A stretch of DNA of 64,000 nucleotides. Source: Liopterus haemorrhoidalis. Lineage: Eukaryota; Arthropoda; Insecta; Coleoptera; Dytiscidae. Where the stretch lies: positions 7,380,501 through 7,444,500 of the forward strand of contig OZ020618.1 of the NCBI GenBank assembly GCA_963971575.1, given 5' to 3'. This document shows, piece after piece, positions 56,601 to 64,000 of the stretch (the stretch's first letter is position 1; every line of letters starts with the position of its first letter). A model generated the notes under the pieces. That model ran no database searches and was not told the DNA's origin. It was given only the letters and a program-made list of their open reading frames with translations. The translations under genes and the position numbers were made by a program.

Positions 56601-59419
56601 ATAACATTTATTATAATTTTCCAAAATAAGACTTTCAGATACGTACAACTACATTTTTAACAATGTTGACATTTTTTGTTATAAACATCAACAATTTAAA
56701 AAACATTGTAAAACGGTTTTACAGCTAAAATCTCAGTAAAGTAATCTTCTTTCTTAATCAATTCAGATTTATAAATATTTAACTATTTCCATACCAACTG
56801 TAAATTTATATGTATAATTTTTCTTTATGTAATAACATTTGTAATATCTAAGAGCACTATTTTGGGTTCGACCTGTTTGTGCTCTAAGTTAAAATAAATA
56901 AAATAAATAAAGAATAAATAAATCAAATTAAAAGCGAAGGTGAGGCCATTTTTTTTTTGTTTTTCTCATCACTTGGATTTGGAAGGTGAGGACCTTTTTT
57001 TTGCTCATCATTTGGTTTTGGGACGTGAGAACCTCATTTTTTTCTTGTCACTTGGATTTAGGAGGTGAGGACCTTTTTTTTGCTCATCACTTGGTTTTGG
57101 GAGGTGAGGACCTGTTTTTTTTTTTTCTTGTCACTTGGATTTAGGAGGTGAGGACTTTTTTTAACGCTCATCACTTGGATGTGGGGGGTGTGGACCTTTT
57201 TTTTTGTTTAATCAATTTATTGTATTTGCCAAGGGCGCCAAAAACATTGCTACGGCTCTGGAAATAGCAAGGGTCCTAAGTCCGATCCTTGTGGTATTCC
57301 CGATGTTGTATGGTCCTTAGAAGGAAGTAACCCGTATTAGAATTTTAGATAAAGTTGAAATAATAATAATAATAAATTTAATCACGTTTGTAAAAGCGGT
57401 ATTTAAATATTTTTTTTATATTTTTCACACTTTTTTCTTTTTAGAATTGATGAAATTTATAGACCGAAATATGATAAAATAGAAAGTATGAAGAATTTTT
57501 CTATTTTATTTCAATGGCAATTTTTTTCATGAAATAATTCTTACCTAACGCTTTATCAAAATCCTTTTTCCTAATGCAAATCCTTTGTTCTGTAACTTCA
57601 CCATCTTCATAAAAATTCTTCTCAGCATGACTAATTAAAGCATCCATGTCACCTAATAAAAATCCATGAGTTTTTGCTGCAATTTTATTTAAATGTATTT
57701 CCGAATCTACATTTCTAGATAGCATTAACCAACGTAAAAGATCATTTCTTTCATCTTGATTTGGTGCTTCTATTAAAAATGATTCTAAGAATGTTCTCGT
57801 CAAATCGGTTGATATATCTTTGGTGTTTGATAAACAAAGAAGAATAATAGGAAAATTATTATTATCGAATAAATTCTGAAGTTCGGTTTGGAAATAATTT
57901 ATCAGTCTTGGGTCGTAATTTCCATCATTGTCTTTGCCAAAAATCTAAAAAAAAACTTAATATTAACTTCCATCCCGGATAAGGTAAATAAATAGTACAA
58001 AATAAAATAGAATGACCAATATAAAAATGGATTTGTTATTGTAAAATGAATTAAATTTACCTCAAAATTGTTAAGTACTAAAAAACATGGTGCACAAAGT
58101 TTGGATTTCATAAATACATTCCGTAATTTACTTTCTGTTTGTGCAGATGTGTTTGTTTGAATATCTGAACACTCGGCTTTATAAATTTGTACTCCTAATT
58201 TCGCTGCTAATGCTGATATAATTGAATTTTTTCCTATACCTTTTCTACCTTGTATTAAAAATGTAGGTTTAATGGACGAAATATTACCTGCCAAAGAAAA
58301 ATATTAATTAAAAAATATTGATTAAATAAGTTGAATCAGTTCAAAAAAATGTCAAATTAACAGATGTATTTGGACCATATGGGGAAAACTATTAATCTCC
58401 GTCTTGAAATATAAACATTTTCTAACGATATTAATCTATCTAATTTATTAATTTGACATTTTTGTGAATTTATGCTCATTTTTAAAAATCTTAATCAATG
58501 TATAAGACTTACTTTTTGGTATAAATGGAAGTACAGCTTTTTCGATGTCTTTTAAATGTTTTTCTAATCCATACGGACATTTTGAGATCAAACAGTCTTC
58601 ATATTTAACATCCGACTGCAAGTTATCACCGTCACATAACTTAAAAATACTTAGAGGTAGATAACATCTTATATTTGCACTTTGAATCAACGTAGTTTCA
58701 CCATGTACACAAAATAGTCCAGAAACTGAATCGTTAACTTGATCGGAAGACACTTTTTTACACTTAAAATTGACATTTTCAACATCTAATAATTGAAAAC
58801 TTGAACAAACTAATTCCGGAGCATATAAATTAACGTTGATGGAAAAAACATCATGCTTATACAATAAACGAGGTATTTGAAAATAGTTTTTAAGTAAAAT
58901 ATCAATAATTTCATTATTTATTTCATGTTGCATATTTATTAACGCAACTTCAACTTCTTTAGCGATTTTAATATGTTTCAACTGTATACTCGCTAACCGC
59001 ATTTTATTAACATTTTTTTGTTTATTTATATTGTGATACAAATTTTCTGATAACAACATATCATTTTTTTCGATACTCGGAATAGAAACGGTTTGTACAA
59101 TACGAAAATCATCTTTATTACCACGGGTGTTAACAAAAGCAAGATTAAATGAGTTTTTCATTAATTTACTGGCAACTTCTTCCGATATAACAACACAATT
59201 ATTAATATCTAAAGAATTATTTGTACTACTTTTCACATAGTGATATATTAAACTAAACGGACATGGTATAACGTCAAGATATGAATTATGTTTTTTAAGT
59301 TGTTCGTACACAAAAAACATGTACGCAGGAAAATAATATGCTGGATATTTCGGATGTAAAATAAAAGAAATATAAAACAAAAGTTTCATTGTCATTTTTT
59401 GAGGCATTGTTACAGTCAT
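50549..59419 (-). CDS. PEX6: Peroxin-6 AAA ATPase, eight exons, 814 aa
   Basis: PEX6 forms, with PEX1, the AAA ATPase that pulls ubiquitinated PEX5 receptor out of the peroxisomal membrane for reuse in matrix protein import. Exons: 59419-58513, 58287-58061, 57944-57545, 55081-54767, 54332-54156, 54062-53933, 53882-53743, 50697-50549; all have GT-AG borders and phases join without a break (2445 nt). N-terminal domain about 1-302. D1 ATPase begins with P-loop GRKGIGKN (316-323), where the usual Thr/Ser is Asn, and its Walker B region reads FLVLNNFE; a degenerate D1 is normal in PEX6. D2 is canonical: GPPGTGKT (573-580), IIFFDELD (628-635), sensor ATNRPD and RPGRFD. The C-terminal tail [20 protein letters not shown] is family-typical. 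Shorter than the human protein (980 aa), mostly in the N-terminal part. Introns 3, 4 and 7 carry transposons but coding is intact. Confidence 0.94.
51103..52536. repeat. Large inverted repeat in PEX6 intron 7 (arms about 445 bp)
   Basis: Left arm 51103-51550 and right arm 52094-52536 are near-complementary: for example GAGAGCTAGCAACG with CGTTGCTAGCTCT, and AATATTAATTTGCCAGACGG with CCGTCTGGCAAATTAATATT. The 543-bp spacer is unique. A fold-back-type transposon is the simplest reading. As RNA the PEX6 pre-mRNA could form a long hairpin here. Confidence 0.9.
51791..51984 (-). CDS. Possible two-exon micro-ORF inside the fold-back spacer
   Basis: On the minus strand ATG at 51984 opens [15 protein letters not shown], a possible GTAAAA donor lies at 51938, and a CTAG acceptor at 51884 continues in phase with [20 protein letters not shown] to TGA at 51791 (45 residues). 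A CxxC-like CVFC and an acidic tail are visible. It could be a degraded terminus of the fold-back element's gene. Family unknown; may be chance. Confidence 0.25.
52576..52909 (-). pseudogene. LINE ORF C-terminal fragment in PEX6 intron 7
   Basis: Minus strand: [20 protein letters not shown] then [20 protein letters not shown] with a CxC..H..C knuckle, the terminal region of a RNase-H-type or jockey-type LINE ORF2. 5' truncated. Same orientation as PEX6. Confidence 0.85.
53089..53414. mobile_element. TIR MITE, 326 bp, flanked by TATA, in PEX6 intron 7
   Basis: GTGCGTTCGAAGGTGAGTTT (left) pairs with AAACTCACCTTTGAACGCAG (right); TATA on each side at 53085-53088 and 53415-53418. The 98-codon plus-strand frame inside has no recognised motif. 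Confidence 0.84.
53743..53882 (-). CDS. PEX6: PEX6 exon 7 (D2 lid)
   Basis: Residues 719-765 plus one base: [40 protein letters not shown]. Acceptor TAATTTACAG-like, donor AAAG|GTACGT. Confidence 0.92.
53933..54062 (-). CDS. PEX6: PEX6 exon 6 (D2 sensor and Arg fingers)
   Basis: Residues 676-718 plus two bases: [20 protein letters not shown]. Acceptor AATTTTTAG, donor AGAAA|GTAAGT. Intron 5 is only 93 bp and lacks an in-frame stop, so its retention would add 31 residues. Confidence 0.93.
54156..54332 (-). CDS. PEX6: PEX6 exon 5 (D2 Walker B)
   Basis: Residues 617-675 plus one base: [40 protein letters not shown]. Reads on without a stop past its donor ATTG|GTAAGG through a short in-frame intron into exon 6; the family alignment VFVIG-ATNRPD shows those bases are intronic. 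Confidence 0.94.
54385..54631. mobile_element. PIF/Harbinger-like MITE in PEX6 intron 4, TSD TAA
   Basis: Second copy of the family at 34159..34417: GGCCCAGTCTTTCC and CTGACGGGCC ends, TAA at 54382-54384 and 54632-54634. Confidence 0.9.
54767..55081 (-). CDS. PEX6: PEX6 exon 4 (D2 Walker A)
   Basis: Residues 512-616 plus one base. Contains [16 protein letters not shown] and [19 protein letters not shown], then [13 protein letters not shown]. Acceptor ATTGTTACAG, donor CAAG|GTAGTT. Confidence 0.95.
55165..55335 (+). pseudogene. Tc1-like transposase C-terminal fragment in PEX6 intron 3
   Basis: [20 protein letters not shown] then SVTMQEL and [10 protein letters not shown] are the C-terminal block of Tc1-like transposases, with the third catalytic residue region (NPIE-type) reading NPIK here. 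One stop. Opposite strand to PEX6. Confidence 0.87.
55743..55892. mobile_element. hAT MITE, 150 bp, TSD CTTCTAAT
   Basis: CAGCGTCAGCGCTAG and CTAACGCCGGCGCTG are imperfect inverted repeats; perfect 8-bp duplication CTTCTAAT at 55735-55742 and 55893-55900. In PEX6 intron 3. Confidence 0.92.
56096..56930 (+). pseudogene. LINE reverse transcriptase C-terminal fragment
   Basis: [40 protein letters not shown], then in a shifted frame [37 protein letters not shown] and [20 protein letters not shown]: the thumb and C-terminal region of a jockey/CR1-type LINE. It ends in an AAATAAATAAAGAATAAATA tail. Nested in the hAT element. Confidence 0.9.
56945..57215. repeat. Minisatellite, CTCATCACTTGGATTTGG / GGTGAGGACC / T-run units
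   Basis: About six units of 39-45 bp, inverse orientation of the 23685 array. Near-identical core to the unit carried by the TAGGGTGACC elements, although it sits in a different hAT element here. Confidence 0.9.
57545..57944 (-). CDS. PEX6: PEX6 exon 3 (rest of D1)
   Basis: Residues 379-511 plus one base. [20 protein letters not shown] and [20 protein letters not shown] match the D1 lid region of the family. Acceptor TTTTTTTTTAG, donor TTAG|GTAAGA. Confidence 0.9.
58061..58287 (-). CDS. PEX6: PEX6 exon 2 (start of D1)
   Basis: Residues 303-378. Acceptor TTTCTTTGGCAG, donor GAG|GTAAAT. Carries the degenerate Walker A GRKGIGKN and the Walker B-like end FLVLNNFE. Confidence 0.9.
58513..59419 (-). 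CDS. PEX6: PEX6 exon 1 (N-terminal domain)
   Basis: Residues 1-302 plus one base. The ATG at 59419 is chosen as the first in-frame Met; Met at residues 5, 9 and 11 are alternatives. The sequence is poorly conserved, as in other PEX6 N-domains. Donor AAA-A|GTAAGT. Confidence 0.85.
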
Positions 59420-61326
59420 TGTTGTTTTAATAATTTTATACCATCATAACCTAAAACAATAACAAAAATTAGTAAATTAGACTTATTCATTCATAAAATG
59501 AATCAAACCATTCATAAAATTAGTAAATATGCACAGAATTTAGATACCTTGGATAAAATGATCTTAAAATAAGTTGCTAAATATAGGTTATGTTGCAACT
59601 GTCAATTTTGACAAAATAAGACGATATACAACTATCTTTTTTTAGACGCGTCGTGAAACAGGGCGTCGAGGTCAAAGCTGAAGGTTCGAATTTTTATTAA
59701 AAAAGGGGAGAGATAATATTAATATTACCCAATCAATATTTTTTATATAGGAAAAGATTATTTTAATAACCGGATAAACAAAAAAGTATATAAAAAGAAA
59801 ATTTATTCCAAGATAGCGGTTCCCACAAAATATTTCCTTGTGTTTTTTTATAGGCAATGTGCAAAATTACACAAAAAGCTACTAACCGGCAACTAATTTC
59901 TTATTTCCGTATTTTATTTAAAATGCTCTTGATAATTCCATATTTTTACATATTTAATAGCAAATTTGAAAGTGTTGCGGCCTACTCCTCTGAATGGCTC
60001 ATTATCAGGCGCGGATAAGTGTCCGGTGCAATAACCGGGCTGCACTGAGCAAGGACCGTTTTCGGGTTGACAAGGAAATATTTTACTCAACCAAATAGAG
60101 GAAGGTGCATACAAATATGCAACTATGAATATATATGCAGTACAAAAAGTACAGTCTAGGAAAATGGCGATTAGGCAACTAATTAAAAATAACAAAGAAT
60201 TTTTAAAGAAATTTCATGCTAATGATAAATATTAATAACTTTTTAATAATAATATGTTCAATTAAGAGTAATTTAAAATTATTACTACGTATTTTTCTTT
60301 TTTGCTTAGCACTCCGTTATTTAGCCTTTTCAATCATAAGTACTTAACATAGAAAGCTATCTGTTTTGAGCAAAATCTCAAAATTGTTCTGGTTTGAGAA
60401 AAAAATATTATGGCAAGTCTAGTTATAAGGATTTTTTGGTGGCATACCTGTAAAACCCTAAAAATACTATATCAACTAAAGATTCTTAATATTATTCCGT
60501 GATTCATTTTCTTGTGAATCTGATACACAAGTGGGAATATCCTGAACTTTTCTTATTGATTTAAATGCCGTCAGACAAGTAACCTATTAGCCTCATAGGA
60601 AGACGCCTAGCAGTCCAGACGGTCGACAATTCGGGACACATTCCACAATAATAAAATTCCTCCCCAAATGGAATTCACCCCAGGATCTTGAATGACTCAG
60701 TAAATTAAATTAAAACATAATACTCCTGTTACAATTTAAAATGTATTCAAAATATGAATAAAACATAAAATACATACAATTTCAATCCTTTTTCCAATTT
60801 TACTCTATTTAAACAAGTTTGATAATTTTTTTGCTTTTATTAATGTACTTTTAAACCTGATTTTTATTTAAATTATATGAATTCTGTGATGTAAAAGCGA
60901 CAATTTTCCAATACTGTGAGTGTTTTTTGGTCGTTATATCCTTTTTACCTTATTGTACCATTAGTCACAGACGGCGGTGAAGACTAAAAGAAACATGGCG
61001 TGTCGTTTTTAGGGATGTTTCTGGAAGATAAGGGTTGTAGCAATTTAAATATTGATGATCTCGTAGACTTTGTAGAGGGCCTCTCGAACTACTCTTTAAC
61101 TTACCAGTGGCGTAGTATAAGTTAACTCTTTTTAAACACACACTAGTTATTTCAGAGAGAAAGTAGTAGCTAACCCCTCTGTACTTAAATATACAGTGTA
61201 CTCTAATTCACAGCTGAAAATACCAATATAACAAAGTACCAATCAGATTACTGCGTTAGCCCGAATTCACCCGAGGAACATGTATGTAATAATTAGTAAA
61301 AAATTATTTTTACAAATTATTACATA
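59420..61326. other. Upstream region of PEX6 and intergenic DNA
   Basis: The PEX6 promoter should lie just right of 59419 but no motif can be called confidently. A 93-codon minus-strand frame at 60195-59914 begins with a hydrophobic stretch (MLFLISCLIAIFL) and has several Cys, without family resemblance or splice support. Nothing else recognised. Confidence 0.4.
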
Positions 61327-62664
61327 GGGGAGATGTGGGGACGGTGGCACAATTGGTACAGTGGAACATTTGAAATATCTTTGAAATATAGAATATTTTC
61401 ATGTCTGTTTGGGTATATATACGCCCTTCTGGTGGTGAGAAATTATACTATCCACATTTTGAGTCTATAAATTTAAGTCCCGCCATTTATGATGAAAATG
61501 TTGATTTGAGACTGACAAACTAAAGTTTATCGTAACAAGAAATTTTTTATTTGAACGAAACACAACTAAATTAGTAAAATAAATTATATTCAGGTCATTT
61601 GTCTACAGTGTAAAGCAATTACTAAAGTTTTAAACTATATCATTTATTATATTTGATAAAATGTTCGTGAAAATAGGGTTAGGAGTATTTCTAACTCGTA
61701 CATGGGTACGAGTTAGAAGAACAATTCCAAGCTGTGCAAAATAAAAAAAGATCAGAAAATTAAAAGATATTCTTGTAAGTTCAGACACATCTGATACTGA
61801 TGTCAATATTGATGAGAATTCAAATTCAGATGATAATGTTGACTCTGAATGTGATACAGATTCGACAGACTACGTAAACAAGGATATTAAAGTAAGGCAA
61901 TATGCCTTAATATTTGAAGGATACGGAAAGAATAAAATGAAGAGCCACTCTATAGGGGAAATCATAGAAATAACGACTGACGATATTGTTGTAACATATC
62001 TCCGATGGCTGACTCTACTCTTTAAATTTATTAAAACAAATGAAAATTACACATTTAAAAAATCAGAGCTGATAAAAGTTTTACCATCTCCTGCTCCGTC
62101 TGGTAGCACAAAACACCGTTTAGACGTTTTAATTTTTACAGTATATTTAATTAAATATAATTAACATTAAAATAAAAACTATCAAAACTTACTGCTTCCA
62201 AGGAACTTACCAAAGTTTATTTTTTTATATTAAAAATAAATTTACATTTATATATTTATATACATTATTTAATTACTTAGTAGTTTGTTCCAAAAAATTT
62301 GATTTTTTATTAATTTTTCAGTACCTATCAGATGATTTATTTTGAAAGACATTGAATTGAAGTTTCAATAAAAATTATTAATACATATACAGATTTTTTA
62401 GATACCTATTATATTTACTGTTCCACTGTATCCCTAATGCTGTTTCACTGTACCCTCACGTATAGGTACAGTGGCACAATTACAGAGGTCAACAAAAATA
62501 TTAATTATAAATGGCATGTGATAAGGACATTAATTTTTAACAGGTTATTTAAACAACGACATTATAAGTATTAATTGGCGAAAAGATTTATTTAAAAAAT
62601 TCAAAATTGAAGATGTTATGTACAGAAAACCAAAATGTGTGCCACCGTCCCCACATCTCCCCTA
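61327..62664 (+). mobile_element. pogo-type DNA transposon remnant, 1.34 kb
   Basis: Inverted ends GGGGAGATGTGGGGACGGTG (continuing GCAC) and the exact complement at 62639-62662, flanked by TA. A C-terminal transposase region is readable: TSDTDVNIDENSNSDDNVDS, KDIKVRQYALIFEGYG, SIGEIIEITTDDIVVTYLRW, and KVLPSPAPSGSTKHRLD ending at 62164. This acidic linker followed by a beta-rich tail is what pogo/Tigger-type transposases of insects end with. The DDE core is gone. A short perfect hairpin lies at 61691-61716. Confidence 0.82.
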
Positions 62665-63602
62665 CATTATATATTTTCAAAACCGTGGGCATCTTATGCC
62701 CATTAGAGTCGAGATTCAGTTATAATTTATTTTTTGTTTATTTATATTATGAAAACCTAAATTATACCTAATAACGGTTTTAATACTGTCTTTTGTTGAA
62801 CAATCATTAAATTATTATCTACCGGGAATTTAATAAAGAATGCATATTTAATATTATGGGCTAAACATTTTATTTTATTTCTTAAAAACATACATATCAG
62901 ATTTATTAATGTTATGTACTTTACTTACATGTAAAATGGTAAAATAATTTAAATTATAGGTAAAATCAGTTGTCTATTAAAAAAAAAAAAAATTATACTA
63001 AAAAAAAAATTATACAATTTAAAATATAACTGTCGAAAATTTGCCGTCGTTGCAGATTTTACAGGTATGTATTACACATAGTATTCATTAAGCAATAACT
63101 CAGATTTAAAATTTACCTAATGGAATGGGGCCCCCAAAAAATATTGCGCGTAGGGCTTCACCGACCATAAATACCCCACTGATGTTCCGCCACTGTTCTT
63201 CACGAACTCATAAAATGCTTCTAATTCAAACTGATACGTTGTCATGGAAACCATGTAACTCAGACTAGCAGGCGTCTAAGAGTAGGTGGAAGTACTTTTT
63301 TCTTGATATTTGATCAAAGTCTTATCTTTATGTCAGGGGATAAAATTTGGTTACATTTGAAAAGGAAATCTTCAATAAAATTAAACTTTATTCGTTCATA
63401 CAGACATTATTTACGTCTATTGAAAATTTATATATATTACAAAATGGTTTACAAAGTAGTACAGTAAACTTTCGATTTAACGAACTATAAGATTTTGTAT
63501 TATTTTGTTTGTTTAAACTGGAAATAAGACTAGTTATAAATACATTTATTTGAACACATTTATTTACAGATTTAGTATTATTTTAACACAATTATTTAGG
63601 GT
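62665..63602. other. AT-rich DNA downstream of the lipase exon
   Basis: Contains the 3' UTR of the lipase gene on its right side. Otherwise nothing recognised. Confidence 0.4.
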
Positions 63603-63761
63603 TTATTTATACTTTTCCATTACTTTTAACATGACTTCATACACGTCTTGTACAACATCTTTTCCAAATATGAAATCAACATGATTAAAAAATTTATTCT
63701 TAATTTTATAAAGTCCAACTCTGGTCTCTTCCGGTAGTTGTTCATACATCTTAATTGCACC
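63603..63761 (-). CDS. Lysosomal acid lipase-like, last exon (rest outside window)
   Basis: 53 codons including TAA, after an AATTTGCAG acceptor: GAIKMYEQLPEETRVGLYKI, then FFNHVDFIFGKDVVQDVYEV, ending MEKYK. This is the C-terminus of the acid lipase family (alpha/beta-hydrolases that cleave neutral lipids in lysosomes or the gut lumen). NHVDFIFG carries the catalytic His of the Ser-Asp-His triad. The nucleophile Ser and Asp must lie in upstream exons beyond 64000. Mariner debris begins 30-80 bp upstream of this acceptor. Confidence 0.88.
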   Translation of the reverse strand, partial: GAIKMYEQLPEETRVGLYKIKNKFFNHVDFIFGKDVVQDVYEVMLKVMEKYK

Positions 63762-63789
63762 CTGCAAATTACAAAAATTTAGTAGGGGG

Positions 63790-63900
63790 TAGGTTAAGGG
63801 AATTTTGTAGAGAGTGGAACAAATGGTAGTCGAAGCATATGGCCAGATATCGCACCATCCGACTACCATTTGTTCTGCTTTTTACAAAATTCCCTTAACG
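63790..63900. repeat. Snap-back inverted repeat at a mariner remnant
   Basis: TTAAGGGAATTTTGTA..GTGGAACAAATGGTAGTCG at 63794-63830 is mirrored by CGACTACCATTTGTTCTGCT..TACAAAATTCCCTTAA at 63859-63896. The right arm is mariner coding sequence; the left arm is its reversed duplicate. Confidence 0.88.
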
Positions 63901-64000
63901 GAAAAAATTTCGCATCTGTGGACGATATCAAAATTCACCTGGACAGATGTTTCGAGAGCAAAGACGGAACCGAACCTTCTGGAGAGATGGCATTATGAAA
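63840..64000 (+). pseudogene. Mariner transposase C-terminal fragment, runs off the window
   Basis: PDIAPSDYHLFCFLQNSLNG, KNFASVDDIKIHLDRCFESK, then in another frame FWRDGIMK: the C-terminal third of a mariner transposase, different from the types at 1 and 31 kb. Frameshifted near 63965. Confidence 0.88.

Larger units (their letters stand above)
55999..57260. mobile_element. hAT element, 1.26 kb, TSD GAAATAGC, with LINE nested inside
   Basis: Ends CAGAGCTGTAGGAACG and ATTGCTACGGCTCTG; perfect 8-bp duplication GAAATAGC at 55991-55998 and 57261-57268. GGCGC-rich sub-terminal parts lie on both sides. Between them sit a LINE fragment (56096-56930) and a minisatellite (56945-57215). In PEX6 intron 3. 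Confidence 0.9.

Noticed and set aside
59914..60195. 93-codon minus-strand frame with hydrophobic start
   Set aside because: The N-terminal hydrophobic stretch is common in AT-rich chance frames; no family resemblance or supporting exon nearby.

Overview
This is an AT-rich animal nuclear sequence, almost certainly from an insect. The evidence is an intron-rich peroxin gene of animal type, a lysosomal acid-lipase exon, and a typical insect transposon load (mauritiana-type and other mariners, R4/Dong-like and RNase-H LINEs, a Crypton-type recombinase, many hAT MITEs, tRNA-derived SINEs). There is no bacterial gene organisation, no rRNA, and no CRISPR array. The order of insect cannot be fixed from the sequence alone.

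Host genes are few. (1) PEX6, the peroxisomal AAA ATPase, lies on the minus strand at 59419..50549. It resolves into eight exons with consensus splice sites and compatible phases, giving an 814-residue protein. Its introns are full of transposons. (2) A two-exon plus-strand gene (43535..43678 joined to 47845..47976) predicts a 91-residue secreted peptide with six mature cysteines that I do not recognise. (3) The last exon of an acid lipase is on the minus strand at 63761..63603; the rest of that gene lies beyond the right edge. Nothing links the three functionally.

Everything else is mobile DNA or unrecognised AT-rich DNA. Region by region: 0-4 kb, dead mariner, a LINE tail, an R4/Dong-like 3' end and a Crypton-type recombinase remnant. 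4-9 kb, TIR elements with clean target-site duplications (TSDs). 9.4-12.05 kb, two copies of one hAT-like MITE bracketing a 1.8-kb cargo, with an unusual arrangement of 8-bp TSDs. 12.7-20.3 kb, three full copies of a roughly 1-kb AGGGTTTTG element family, a 147-bp satellite and more hAT MITEs. 20.5-30 kb, MITEs, nested R4/Dong-like ends in (TAA)n, and a LINE RNase-H tail. 30.7-38.4 kb, mariners with hAT-type insertions inside them. 38.4-47.6 kb, two more AGGGTTTTG copies, SINEs, a pogo-like MITE, minisatellites, and a hAT element with a transposase remnant. 49-59.4 kb, PEX6 and its intronic elements. 59.4-64 kb, a pogo-type element and the lipase exon.

The most unusual signal is the AGGGTTTTG family. 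In all five full-length copies (12.7, 17.2, 19.2, 38.4 and 46.5 kb) the element body is well conserved, but the same internal position holds a different, barely alignable tRNA-like block of about 70-95 nt. Box-A-like and usually box-B-like motifs are kept, and a T-run follows. Second is the hAT pair at 9.4-12.05 kb: its two outer 8-mers match each other and its two inner 8-mers match each other, as expected if a circle or macro-transposon had been inserted.
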